From Pseudomonas guariconensis (GTDB taxonomy: Bacteria; Pseudomonadota; Gammaproteobacteria; Pseudomonadales; Pseudomonadaceae): a DNA stretch of 51,844 bases. Made by a program: the position numbers and the translations under genes. The notes beneath the pieces are model-generated. The model was given only the letters and a program-made list of their open reading frames with translations, searched no databases and was not told the origin of the DNA. The first letter of the stretch is position 1. Every line of letters begins with the position of its first letter. Shown here one piece after another: positions 23,371-34,387 of this stretch. The stretch lies in contig NZ_JAMYBK010000030.1 in assembly GCF_024127895.1 (NCBI RefSeq), positions 1 through 51,844 of the forward strand, given 5' to 3'.

Positions 23371-24729
23371 CTAGCCCGCTTCGAATAACGCCATGGCCTC
23401 GACATGCGCCGTCTGAGGAAACATGTCGAGAATCCCGGCCCTTGTTAACCGGTACCCTTGGCCGACCAGCACCTGGGCGTCTCGCGCCAGCGTGGCCGGG
23501 TTGCATGACACATAGACCAGCCGCCTGGCCTTGAGGCGGGCGATGCCTTGCACCACCTCGAAGGCACCGTCGCGCGGTGGATCCAAGAGTACCGCAGAAA
23601 AGCCTTCGGCGGCCCATCCGGCGCCCGCCAAAGGCTGCGATAAATCGGCCTGAAAAAACCGTGCGTTATGCACGTCGTTGTCCCGGGCATTGGCCGCCGC
23701 CCGGTCCACCATGGCCTGCACACCCTCCACCGCCACCACCTCGCGGGCCTGGCGGGCCAGCGGCAGGGCGAAGTTGCCCAGGCCGCAGAACAAGTCCAGC
23801 ACCCGCTCCTCGGCGTGCGGCGCCAGCCAGGCCAACGCCTGCTCGATCATCGCCGTGTTGACCTGGGCGTTGACCTGGACGAAGTCGCCTGGCCGCCAGG
23901 CCAGCTCCAGCCCCCAGGGCTCGAGGGCAAACCCCAGCGTCTGCCCGGGCTCGACCGGTGCCGGCTCGCCCTCGCCCTGCAGCCATAGCTGGGCACCGGC
24001 CTGCTTGCAGAAGGCCTGCAGGCGCGCCAGATCGTCCGCCGGCAGCGGCGCCACATGACGCACCAGCACCGCCTCAGCGGTACCACTGAACAATTCGACG
24101 TGGCCCAGCGCCTGGGGCTTGCCCAGGCTGCGCAGCACGGTCGGCAGGTGGCGCAGGATCGACTGCAAGGGTTGTACCAGCACCGCGCACTCGTCGATGG
24201 CGACGATGTCCTGGCTGGCCTCGGCACGGAACCCCACCGCCAGTTGGCGGGCCTTCGCGTCCCAGCGCACGGCGACCCGCGCCCGCCGCCGGTAGCCGAA
24301 CTCCGGCCCGCTCAAGGGAGCCGCCCACGCCTCGGGCTGCACGCCGGCGACCCGTTGCAGTTGCTCGGCCAGCAGGCGCTGCTTGAGCGCCAGTTGGCCT
24401 TCATGGGGCAGGTGCTGCAGGTTGCAGCCTCCGCAGCGCGCATAGTGGCGGCACGGCGCTTCGCGGCGCTCGGGGCTGGCCTGCAGGACCCGCTCCAGGC
24501 GTGCCTCGACCACCTTGCCGCGGGCACCGAGCACCCGCGCCTCGACCGCCTCGCCCGCCAGGGCACCGCTGACGAACCAGGTGCGCCCGTCATGGAAGGC
24601 GATGCCACGGCCATCGCCGGCCAGGCGCTCGATCTGCAGGTGCTGCTTCTTGCCCACCGGCACCTGGGCCGCACGGTTGCCGCCGGCCGGCTGGAAGCGC
24701 AGGCCGCCGCTGCTTTTCTTCCTGGACAT
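23371..24729 (-). CDS. rlmD: 23S rRNA (uracil-1939-C5)-methyltransferase
   Basis: RlmD (RumA) methylates U1939 of 23S rRNA using S-adenosylmethionine. The 452-aa protein has an N-terminal TRAM-like beta domain (LQIERLAGDGRGIAFHDGRT), an iron-sulfur cysteine set (CRHYARCGGCNLQHLP, residues about 92-107), and the SAM site VLDLFCGLGNFALPLA. It also has LLDPPRDGAFEVV and the catalytic cysteine in YVSCNPATLARDAQVL. It overlaps the cysM stop by one base (both at 24729), so it is coupled to cysM. The rlmD-relA order is common in gamma-proteobacteria. Confidence 0.95.
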   Translation of the reverse strand: MSRKKSSGGLRFQPAGGNRAAQVPVGKKQHLQIERLAGDGRGIAFHDGRTWFVSGALAGEAVEARVLGARGKVVEARLERVLQASPERREAPCRHYARCGGCNLQHLPHEGQLALKQRLLAEQLQRVAGVQPEAWAAPLSGPEFGYRRRARVAVRWDAKARQLAVGFRAEASQDIVAIDECAVLVQPLQSILRHLPTVLRSLGKPQALGHVELFSGTAEAVLVRHVAPLPADDLARLQAFCKQAGAQLWLQGEGEPAPVEPGQTLGFALEPWGLELAWRPGDFVQVNAQVNTAMIEQALAWLAPHAEERVLDLFCGLGNFALPLARQAREVVAVEGVQAMVDRAAANARDNDVHNARFFQADLSQPLAGAGWAAEGFSAVLLDPPRDGAFEVVQGIARLKARRLVYVSCNPATLARDAQVLVGQGYRLTRAGILDMFPQTAHVEAMALFEAG

Positions 24730-25628
24730 CAGTTCGCGTCGAACAGGCCGGTGGACAGGTAACGGTCGCCGCGATCGCAGATGATCGCCACCATCACCGC
24801 GTTCTCGACCTCCCGGGACAGGCGCAGCATGGCCGCGACCGCACCACCGGAAGACACGCCACAGAAAATGCCCTCTTCGCGGGCAAGGCGGCGGGTGGTC
24901 TGCTCGGCTTCCTCCTGGGACATGTCGACCACACGGTCGACCCGGCTGGCGTCGAAGATCTTCGGCAGGTATTCCTCGGGCCAGCGGCGGATGCCGGGGA
25001 TGGCCGAGCCTTCCATCGGCTGCAGGCCGACGATCTGCACCGCTGGGTTCTGCTCCTTGAGGTACTGGGAGCAGCCCATGATGGTGCCGGTGGTGCCCAT
25101 GGAGCTGATGAAGTGGGTGATGCTGCCCTGGGTCTGCTGCCAGATCTCCGGACCTGTGCTGGTGTAGTGGGCGATCGGGTTGTCGCCGTTGGCGAACTGG
25201 TCGAGAACCAGGCCCCGACCCTCGGCCTGCAGCTTCTCGGCCAGGTCGCGGGCACCTTCCATGCCCTCCTCCTTGCTGACCAGGATCAGCTCGGCGCCAT
25301 AGGCGGTCATCGCCGCCTTGCGTTCGGCGGTGGAGTTGTCCGGCATGATCAGGATCATCTTGTAGCCCTTGATCGCCGCTGCCATGGCCAAGGCGATACC
25401 GGTGTTGCCGGAGGTGGCCTCGATCAGGGTGTCGCCGGGCTTGATCTGGCCACGCAGTTCGGCGCGGGCGATCATCGACAGCGCAGGGCGGTCCTTGACC
25501 GACCCGGCGGGATTGTTGCCTTCGAGCTTGAGCAGGAGGGTATTGCTGGTTTCACCGGCAATGCGCTGCAGGCGAACCAGGGGCGTATTGCCGACGCAAT
25601 CGGCGATGGTTGGGTACTGCAAGGTCAT
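24729..25628 (-). CDS. cysM: Cysteine synthase B (O-acetylserine sulfhydrylase B)
   Basis: CysM makes cysteine (or S-sulfocysteine from thiosulfate) from O-acetylserine with PLP. The 299-aa protein starts MTLQYPTIADCVGNTPLVRL. The PLP lysine is in NNPAGSVKDRPALSM near residue 42. The substrate loop EATSGNTGIALAMAAAI and the phosphate-binding GTTGTIMGCSQYL follow in order. The length favours CysM over CysK. A short gap (about 120 bp) separates it from the upstream histidine kinase gene on the same strand. TATGAT near 25661 could be a -10 box, but I see no clear -35. Confidence 0.95.
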   Translation of the reverse strand: MTLQYPTIADCVGNTPLVRLQRIAGETSNTLLLKLEGNNPAGSVKDRPALSMIARAELRGQIKPGDTLIEATSGNTGIALAMAAAIKGYKMILIMPDNSTAERKAAMTAYGAELILVSKEEGMEGARDLAEKLQAEGRGLVLDQFANGDNPIAHYTSTGPEIWQQTQGSITHFISSMGTTGTIMGCSQYLKEQNPAVQIVGLQPMEGSAIPGIRRWPEEYLPKIFDASRVDRVVDMSQEEAEQTTRRLAREEGIFCGVSSGGAVAAMLRLSREVENAVMVAIICDRGDRYLSTGLFDAN

Positions 25629-25749
25629 GGGCGTATTTCACAATCCGGACGGCAGGGGCGCCTATCATACCGGCAAACCTTTCCCGGCCATATCACGCAA
25701 TCTGTGGTCGCTATAACTACAAGCTATAAAGCACGTGCGAACCGGCCAT

Positions 25750-27162
25750 CTAGACGCCCACCACAGGCGCCTGGTTCAGCGCGGCACCTGTCGGGCTGGG
25801 CTTGTCCCACGAGGGGGCCTGCACATGCACCGGCAGGCGCATGTACAGGCGCAGGCCCTGCTTGCCGTTTTCTGCCCAGAGCGTGCCGCCCTGGCGCTGG
25901 ATGGCACTGCGGGCGATGCTCAGGCCGAGGCCGAAACCACCATCGCCGGGGCGGGAGCCGTCCAGGCGCGAGAACGGCGCGAAGATCCGTTCCAGGTCCT
26001 GCTCGGCCACCCCGCCGCCCTGGTCTTCCAGCCAGATCCGCCAATGGTTGCCCTCGCGCTGCCCGCCCAGGCGCACCACACCCTGCGCGGGCGAATGACG
26101 GATGGCGTTGCGAAGCATGTTCTCCAGGGCTTGGGCGAGGAGGTTGAGGTTGCCTTGCACCCAGCAGTCGGCGGGCACCTCGCAGCGCAGCCGGGCCGGC
26201 GACCAGCCGCTCTCGTAGCAGGCGTCCTCGGCGAGCATGTCCCACAGCGCCTGGAACTGGATCGGCTCGAGGTTCATCGGCGCGCGCTCGGCATCCTGCC
26301 AGGCCAGTTGCAGGGTGTCCTCGACCAGTTGCTGCATGCAGTCCACCTCGCGGGTCAGGCGTTCGCGCAGGCGTTGCAGGTCGGTCTCGCCGTCGCAGGC
26401 CACGCGCAGGCGGCTGAGGGGGGTGCGCATCTCGTGGGACAGGTCGCGCAACAACTGTTGCTGCAGGGCCACGGTGCCCTGCAGGCGCTCGGCCATCTGG
26501 TCGAAGGCACGGGCCAGTTCGCCCAGCTCGTCATGCCGGCCGATGGTTCGCGCGTCCAGGCGCGCCGACAACTGGTCGGCGCGCCAGGCATTGGCCTGCT
26601 CGCGCAACTGGTTCAGCGGCACGATCAGCATCCGGTACAGGCCGACGCACAGCAGCAGGGTGAACAGCCCCGGGATCACGCCGTTGGTGAGGACCTGCCA
26701 GAACAGCCGGTACTGGCCAGGGTTGAAACGCTCCGGCAGCTCGATCACCAGCATGCCCTGCTCCGGTGCATCGGGGAACGGCAGGCGCAGCCAGGGCTGG
26801 CCGATGCTGCGCCGGCTCATGGGCCAGTCGACGCCCCGCAGGCGGGTCAGGTGCTGGATGTGTTCGGGGGTCAGCGTGGCGCTGCCCAGCGGCTGCAGCT
26901 CGGCATCGAACACCCCGACCCAGCCGGACTCGCGCTGGCGCATGTCGGCCAGCCAGCGATCGACCCCGGCCCGGCCGCCTTCGCGCCAGGCCCGCTCGGC
27001 CTCCACCGCATAGCCGCGCAAGTGCTGCCGGGCCGACTCGGCCAGGAAGGCGTTCTGGGTTTCCATGTGCCGGCCCCAGGTGTAGCTCAGGCCGATCATC
27101 AGCAGGCAGAACCCCACCAGCAGGATCGCCAGCTTCCAGAACAACGAATGACGGTCGAGCAC
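25750..27162 (-). CDS. Two-component sensor histidine kinase (unnamed system)
   Basis: The 470-aa inner-membrane kinase has a first membrane segment at LFWKLAILLVGFCLLMIGLS, a periplasmic domain of about 150 residues with no family I recognise, and a second segment at GVIPGLFTLLLCVGLYRMLI. HAMP follows, then a phosphoacceptor helix with LLRDLSHEMRTPLSRLRVA. The ATPase has an N-box ENMLRNAIRHSP, G1 EDQGGGV and G2 GGFGLGLSIA. It starts 2 bp after its response regulator ends, so they are one operon. The signal is unknown. It is divergent from gacS, across about 230 bp. Confidence 0.9.
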   Translation of the reverse strand: MLDRHSLFWKLAILLVGFCLLMIGLSYTWGRHMETQNAFLAESARQHLRGYAVEAERAWREGGRAGVDRWLADMRQRESGWVGVFDAELQPLGSATLTPEHIQHLTRLRGVDWPMSRRSIGQPWLRLPFPDAPEQGMLVIELPERFNPGQYRLFWQVLTNGVIPGLFTLLLCVGLYRMLIVPLNQLREQANAWRADQLSARLDARTIGRHDELGELARAFDQMAERLQGTVALQQQLLRDLSHEMRTPLSRLRVACDGETDLQRLRERLTREVDCMQQLVEDTLQLAWQDAERAPMNLEPIQFQALWDMLAEDACYESGWSPARLRCEVPADCWVQGNLNLLAQALENMLRNAIRHSPAQGVVRLGGQREGNHWRIWLEDQGGGVAEQDLERIFAPFSRLDGSRPGDGGFGLGLSIARSAIQRQGGTLWAENGKQGLRLYMRLPVHVQAPSWDKPSPTGAALNQAPVVGV

Positions 27163-27164
27163 GC

Positions 27165-27890
27165 TCAGTCCACCTCGCCGGCACTGAGGACATAGCCCTT
27201 GCCCCAGACCGTGCGCAACTGCCGCTCCTGGTAGCCGATCACCTTGAGCTTGCGGCGGATCTGGCTGACATGCATGTCGAGGCTGCGGTCGTGGCGGGAA
27301 TAGCCGCGCTGCAGCACCTGCTGGTAGAGAAAGGGTTTGCTCAGCACTTCGTCCTGGCTGCGGTTGAGGGTGTCCAGCAAGCGGTATTCACTGGGTGTAA
27401 GCCCCGCCCATCGGCCATCCAGGCACACGTCGCAGGCGTCCTCGTCGAAGCGCAGCTGCCCAGGCGCCGACTCACGCGATGGCTGGTGGCGTCGCTCGAG
27501 GGCCACGCGTCGCAGGATCGCTTCGATGCGCACCTGCAGTTCGGTCATGCTGAAGGGCTTGGGCAAGTAGTCGTCGGCACCGCGCTGAAAACCCGTGATG
27601 CGATCGGCCTCCGCGCCCAGCGCCGACATCAGGATCACCGGCGTGCTGCTGCGCCGGCGCAACTGGGCCAGGGCATCGAGGCCATTGAGGCCATTGAGGC
27701 CGGGCAGCAGGATATCCAGCAGGACCACGTCGAATGCCTGGCGACCGGCGGTTTCCAGACCCTCCAGGCCGTTGCGGCACCAGGTCACCTGGAAGCCGCC
27801 ACGTTGCAGTTCCTCGCGCAGGTAGGCGCCGAGCACGGGGTCGTCCTCGATGGCGAGAATGCTGGATGTTTGAATAGCTACGGGATTCAT
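27165..27890 (-). CDS. OmpR/PhoB-type response regulator (unnamed system)
   Basis: The 241-aa regulator starts MNPVAIQTSSILAIEDDPVL. Its receiver domain has the phosphorylation site at Asp59 (VVLLDILLPG), Lys in DDYLPKPFSM, and a C-terminal winged helix (LDMHVSQIRRKLKVIG) that binds DNA. After the Asp the loop reads LPGLNGLNGLDALAQLR: the NGL triplet is repeated because of a 9-bp tandem duplication (27681-27698), lengthening the usual loop by three residues. The start at 27890 is by family length; the Shine-Dalgarno region there is weak. It is transcribed with its kinase downstream. Confidence 0.92.
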   Translation of the reverse strand: MNPVAIQTSSILAIEDDPVLGAYLREELQRGGFQVTWCRNGLEGLETAGRQAFDVVLLDILLPGLNGLNGLDALAQLRRRSSTPVILMSALGAEADRITGFQRGADDYLPKPFSMTELQVRIEAILRRVALERRHQPSRESAPGQLRFDEDACDVCLDGRWAGLTPSEYRLLDTLNRSQDEVLSKPFLYQQVLQRGYSRHDRSLDMHVSQIRRKLKVIGYQERQLRTVWGKGYVLSAGEVD

Positions 27891-27911
27891 TGGCTTCTGA
27901 CATTGATTCTC

Positions 27912-27923
27912 AATTGCGCAATT
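27912..27923. promoter_or_regulatory. Palindrome between the response regulator and gacS
   Basis: AATTGCGCAATT is a perfect 12-bp palindrome, flanked by the inverted hexamers CTCAAT (27909-27914) and ATTGAG (27924-27929). It lies 22 bp upstream of the response-regulator ATG, where a repressor or autoregulator would sit. The binder is unknown. Confidence 0.4.
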
Positions 27924-28119
27924 ATTGAGCAAGCTGTCTTGCCAACGCAACCGGCTCGCGACCGGTTGCGCTTTTATGCTGGCGGTGCAGCCCCTGTCTT
28001 CCCGGCAAGGACCGTATGAAACAGATACAAATGAGTGCATTGGCCTGGCAGCCGGGGTAACGTTCCGCCTGGGTCCGTCCGTACACCGACGGCATGCAAG
28101 CACATGACAGGAGACGAGT

Positions 28120-30876
<2,757 letters not shown>

Positions 30877-31005
30877 CTGCGCCATTGAGGCCGCTTCGCA
30901 GCCTGTTCGCGACACAAGGCAATCCATCCATTTGCCCGCCCCAGATCAACACCTGCCCCGGCAGGCTGGCTAGACTGCCGACACCACCAACAAGGAAGAG
31001 CCGCC

Positions 31006-31995
31006 ATGCGCATCCTGTTGTTCAGCAGTCAGCACTACGACCAGGAAAGCTTCCTCCGGGCAGCCACCGACAGCGGCCTGGAGCTGCATTTCCAGGCCGC
31101 GCGCCTGACCCTCGACACCGCCGCCCTGGCCGCCGGCTTCGAGGTGGTCTGCGCCTTCATCAACGACGAACTGGATGCACCGGTCCTCGAGCGCCTGGCC
31201 GCCGGCGGCACCCGCCTGGTCGCCCTGCGCTCGGCCGGCTACAACCATGTCGACCTGGCTGCCGCCCAGCGCCTGGATCTGGCGGTGGTGCGAGTACCGG
31301 CCTATTCGCCACATGCCGTGGCCGAACATGCCGTGGCCTTGATCCTGGCCCTCAATCGCCGCCTGCACCGGGCCTACAACCGCACCCGCGAAGGCGACTT
31401 CACCCTGCACGGGCTGACTGGCTTCGACCTGCACGGCAAGACCGTCGGGGTGATCGGCACCGGCCAGATCGGCGCAGCCTTCGCCCGCATCATGGCGGGC
31501 TTCGGCTGCCGGCTGCTGGCCTACGACCCCCACCCCAACCCCGAGCTATTGGCCCTCGGGGCGCGTTACCTGGCGTTGCCCGAGCTGCTGCGCGAGGCGA
31601 AGATCATCAGCCTGCACTGCCCGCTGACCGAGCAGACCCGCCACCTGATCAACGCCCAAAGCCTGTCCTGGCTGCAGCCCGGCGCCATGCTGATCAACAC
31701 CGGGCGGGGCGCGCTGGTCGACACCCCGGCACTGATCGACGCGCTCAAGAGCGGCCAGTTGGGCTACCTGGGGCTGGATGTCTATGAAGAGGAGGCCCAA
31801 CTGTTCTTCGAAGACCGTTCCGACCTGCCGCTGCAGGATGACGTGCTGGCGCGGCTGCTGACCTTCCCCAACGTGATCGTCACCGCACACCAGGCATTCC
31901 TCACCCGCGAGGCGCTGGACGCGATCGCCGCGACCACGCTCGACAATGTCGTCCGCTGGGCGGCGGGCGATCCGCGCAACACCGTGGAAGGTTAA
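31006..31995 (+). CDS. ldhA: D-lactate dehydrogenase / D-2-hydroxyacid dehydrogenase (NAD-dependent)
   Basis: The 329-aa protein starts MRILLFSSQHYDQESFLRAA. It has the two-domain D-2-hydroxyacid dehydrogenase layout: ALRSAGYNHVDLAAAQRLDL near residue 80 (including the Asn of the catalytic region), a Rossmann motif TVGVIGTGQIGAAFARIMAG near 150, INTGRGALVDTPALIDALKS with the conserved Arg, and VIVTAHQAFLTREAL with the catalytic His near 295. This set is typical of fermentative LdhA. AAGGAAG precedes the ATG. It lies about 130 bp after gacS, on the same strand, without an obvious terminator between. Confidence 0.92.
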   Translation: MRILLFSSQHYDQESFLRAATDSGLELHFQAARLTLDTAALAAGFEVVCAFINDELDAPVLERLAAGGTRLVALRSAGYNHVDLAAAQRLDLAVVRVPAYSPHAVAEHAVALILALNRRLHRAYNRTREGDFTLHGLTGFDLHGKTVGVIGTGQIGAAFARIMAGFGCRLLAYDPHPNPELLALGARYLALPELLREAKIISLHCPLTEQTRHLINAQSLSWLQPGAMLINTGRGALVDTPALIDALKSGQLGYLGLDVYEEEAQLFFEDRSDLPLQDDVLARLLTFPNVIVTAHQAFLTREALDAIAATTLDNVVRWAAGDPRNTVEG

Positions 31996-32026
31996 TGCTA
32001 GGATACGCGGCAATTCTGGAGGACCC

Positions 32027-32464
32027 ATGGTCGAACACGATTTCCGCTACACCCTATTCAACCCGCAACACACCCTGATCGAGTGCCGCGCGCTGGCGCC
32101 GGGCCGCTACCAGGTGACCGGCAACGGTGGCTCGATCCAGAAAGACGATGCCCTGTTGGTCACCCTCAAGGGCAGCAAGGGCCTGTCCATGCGCCTGGCC
32201 GTGGAAAGCGTACGCCACCTGATCACCCCCCCTGGCCAATGGGTCGCCGTGGCCAGTGGCCCGGTGTTCAACGAGCTGGAGATCCTCAACTGGCAGGTCA
32301 AGTGCGACAGCTGCGATGCCGTGCTGGACTTCGAGTTCGCCGTGGATGCCAAGCTCGGCAACAAGGCCCGTCAGCCGGCGGCCAGTGCACGTATCGCCGA
32401 GCTGGGCTGGGCCAGCCGTGGCGAGCAGCACCTGTGCCCGCAATGCCAGGAGAGCGCCCGGTGA
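32027..32464 (+). CDS. Small protein of unknown function with two CXXC motifs
   Basis: The 145-aa product starts MVEHDFRYTLFNPQHTLIEC. No signal peptide is seen. It has an N-terminal part rich in beta strands and a C-terminal part with two cysteine pairs, KCDSCDAVLDFEF and LCPQCQESAR, which probably bind one zinc ion. I do not recognise a named family. GGAGG lies just upstream of the ATG, so the start at 32027 is firm; about 30 bp separate it from ldhA. Its stop overlaps the next gene by 4 bp (GTGA), so it is coupled to the META-domain lipoprotein. Confidence 0.8.
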   Translation: MVEHDFRYTLFNPQHTLIECRALAPGRYQVTGNGGSIQKDDALLVTLKGSKGLSMRLAVESVRHLITPPGQWVAVASGPVFNELEILNWQVKCDSCDAVLDFEFAVDAKLGNKARQPAASARIAELGWASRGEQHLCPQCQESAR

Positions 32465-32865
32465 AACACCTGTTGACCGCCGCGCTGCTGGCCTGCGGCC
32501 TGCTCGGCTGCGCCGCCGAGCCCTCGAAGCTGCAGCAGGAGCACAGCTACGTGCTGGAATGGATCGGCGAGCGCCCGCTGATCGACTACAGCCGCCTGAC
32601 CCTGACCCTCGCCAGCGATGGCCGTGCCTACGGCAATGCCGGCTGCAACCATTGGTTCGCGTCCTACACGCTGGAGGGCGAACGCCTGAGCTTCGGCAAG
32701 GTGGGCAAGACCCGCAAGCTCTGCGCGCCGGCGCTGATGGACCAGGAGCGACGCTTCCTGGAAGCCTTGGAGACGGTGCAACGCTGGGATGTCTCGCCGA
32801 TCGAACAGGTACGCTTCTGGCCTGCCGAGGGCAAGCCTCTGCGTTTCTGGCCTGAGGAAGGGTGA
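32461..32865 (+). CDS. META-domain lipoprotein (HslJ-like)
   Basis: The 134-aa protein starts at GTG (32461), overlapping the previous stop by 4 bp. It reads MKHLLTAALLACGLLGCAAE, a lipoprotein signal with an LLGC lipobox. The META-type domain is seen as YVLEWIGERPLIDYSRLTLT, AYGNAGCNHWFASYTLEGER and KVGKTRKLCAPALMDQERRF; such domains occur in HslJ, linked to novobiocin resistance and stress. It converges on a thioredoxin-like gene with only 18 bp between. It is short relative to HslJ but complete. Confidence 0.82.
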   Translation: MKHLLTAALLACGLLGCAAEPSKLQQEHSYVLEWIGERPLIDYSRLTLTLASDGRAYGNAGCNHWFASYTLEGERLSFGKVGKTRKLCAPALMDQERRFLEALETVQRWDVSPIEQVRFWPAEGKPLRFWPEEG

Positions 32866-32883
32866 CGGCTTGCAGCTTGCCGC

Positions 32884-33345
32884 TTACCCCCTAAGCGCCT
32901 TGATCTTCGCCTGCAGCCCTTCGAGCGTCTGCTCGCCCATCAGTTGCTCACGCACCTTGCCCTTGTCGTCGATGATGTAGGTCACCGGCAGCGCCTCGCT
33001 GCGTGGCAGGTCGTAGCGCTCGGCCGGGTCCTGGGCCAGCACGGTGAAGGCGATGCCCAGCGTCTCGGCGGCCTGCTTGAGGTCCTGGCCCTGCAGGCCA
33101 TCGAAGTTCACCCCGACCACCTTGATGCCCTGGCCTTCCCACTGCCGGGCCGCGGCGTTGAGTTCGGGAATCTCGGTACGGCACGGGCCGCACCACTCGG
33201 CCCAATAGTTGAGCACCAGCCACTGTCCGTCGAGCTGCTCGGCCTTTACCGTGTTGCCGTGCTGGTCCACGCCGTAGTCTGCACCGCAACCGCCGAGCAA
33301 CAGGCTCGCGGTGATGGCCAGTACAGCTGCCAAACGCCTTGCCAT
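32884..33345 (-). CDS. TlpA-like thioredoxin-fold lipoprotein
   Basis: The 153-aa protein starts MARRLAAVLAITASLLLGGC, a lipoprotein signal with LGGC lipobox. The thioredoxin fold has the active site YWAEWCGPCRTEIPEL (CGPC) near residue 50, and the cis-proline loop ALPVTYIIDDKGK. It is probably a periplasmic reducing thioredoxin such as ResA/TlpA that reduces disulfides, perhaps in cytochrome maturation or repair. The gene is divergent from arsC and separated by 86 bp. Confidence 0.87.
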   Translation of the reverse strand: MARRLAAVLAITASLLLGGCGADYGVDQHGNTVKAEQLDGQWLVLNYWAEWCGPCRTEIPELNAAARQWEGQGIKVVGVNFDGLQGQDLKQAAETLGIAFTVLAQDPAERYDLPRSEALPVTYIIDDKGKVREQLMGEQTLEGLQAKIKALRG

Positions 33346-33431
33346 GGGTCAATCCTTCTCGAAGTTTTAAAGCCTATGCGTCAGTCGCTGCGGTTAGAAT
33401 AGCCGCCACACCCCGTTGGATGCGACCCGTC

Positions 33432-33785
33432 ATGACCGACCTGACCCTGTATCATAACCCGCGCTGCTCGAAATCCCGCGGCGCCCTGGAACTGCTCGAA
33501 GCGCGCGGCCTGGCCCCGACCATCGTGCGCTACCTGGAAACCCCGCCGGACGCCACCACCCTCGAAGCCCTGCTCGGCAAGCTGGGCATCGCCCCACGCC
33601 AGCTGCTGCGCACCGGCGAGGACGAGTACAAGGCCCTCGGCCTGGCCAACCCGGAACTGACCGATGCGCAACTGATCGAGGCCATGGTCCAGCACCCGAA
33701 ACTGATCGAGCGGCCGATCCTGGTCGCCGGCGACAAGGCGGTGGTCGGTCGTCCTCCGGAGAAGGTACTGGAGATCCTGCCGTGA
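33432..33785 (+). CDS. arsC: Arsenate reductase (glutaredoxin-type)
   Basis: The 117-aa protein starts MTDLTLYHNPRCSKSRGALE; the single catalytic cysteine is in NPRCSKSRG. It is an ArsC/YffB-type protein of the glutaredoxin-coupled class, with the AVVGRPPEKVLEIL C-terminus typical of the ArsC branch. It has no arsR/arsB neighbours, so a detoxification role is uncertain. The ATG at 33432 was chosen because the 31 extra codons upstream are not conserved-looking and cover the divergent promoter region. It overlaps wrbA by 4 bp. Confidence 0.87.
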   Translation: MTDLTLYHNPRCSKSRGALELLEARGLAPTIVRYLETPPDATTLEALLGKLGIAPRQLLRTGEDEYKALGLANPELTDAQLIEAMVQHPKLIERPILVAGDKAVVGRPPEKVLEILP

Positions 33786-34387
33786 GCGATCCGTACATCC
33801 TGGTCCTGTACTACAGCCGCCACGGCTCGACCAGCGAGATGGCCCGGCACATCGCCCGTGGTGTCGAGATGACCGGCCTGGAAGCGCGCCTGCGCACCGT
33901 GCCGGCGATCTCCACCGAGTGCGAGGCGGTGGCGCCGGACATTCCCGCCAGCGGTGCGCTCTACGCCACCCTCGACGACCTGCGCCACTGCGCAGGCCTG
34001 GCCCTGGGCAGCCCGACCCGCTTCGGCAACATGGCGGCGCCGCTCAAATACTTCCTCGATGGCACCAGCAGCCTGTGGCTGGGTGGCGAACTGGTCGGCA
34101 AGCCGGCTGGCGTGTTCACCTCCACCGCCAGCCTGCATGGCGGCCAGGAAACCACCCTGCTGTCGATGATGCTGCCGCTGATCCACCACGGCATGCTGGT
34201 GATGGGCCTGCCATACAGCGAATCGGCGCTGCTCGAGACCCGTGGTGGTGGTACGCCCTATGGGCCCAGCCACCATGCCGGTGCCGATGGCAAGCGCGAA
34301 CTGGACAACCACGAGATCGCCCTGTGCCGTGCGCTCGGCCAACGCCTGGGGAATACCGCCAAGGCCCTGGAGAGCCAGCGTGGCTAA
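33782..34387 (+). CDS. wrbA: NAD(P)H:quinone oxidoreductase WrbA (flavodoxin-like)
   Basis: The 201-aa protein starts at GTG (33782) overlapping arsC by 4 bp, N-terminus MSDPYILVLYYSRHGSTSEM with the FMN phosphate-binding SRHGSTSEMARHI. GSPTRFGNMAAPLKYFLDGT and PYGPSHHAGADGKRELDNHE are WrbA signatures. The family makes a two-electron reduction of quinones. Its stop overlaps the next gene by 8 bp, so arsC, wrbA and the DUF2069 gene form one unit. Confidence 0.93.
   Translation: MSDPYILVLYYSRHGSTSEMARHIARGVEMTGLEARLRTVPAISTECEAVAPDIPASGALYATLDDLRHCAGLALGSPTRFGNMAAPLKYFLDGTSSLWLGGELVGKPAGVFTSTASLHGGQETTLLSMMLPLIHHGMLVMGLPYSESALLETRGGGTPYGPSHHAGADGKRELDNHEIALCRALGQRLGNTAKALESQRG

Noticed and set aside
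21338..23374. A 678-codon open frame on the plus strand opposite relA
   Set aside because: Its composition (runs of Leu, Gly, Gln, Asp, Val) is the mirror of relA codons in GC-rich DNA; there is no ribosome-binding site or family similarity.
33432..33785. An arsenic-resistance operon around arsC
   Set aside because: No arsR, arsB or arsH is present; the neighbours are wrbA and a DUF2069 gene, so arsC here is probably a housekeeping member.
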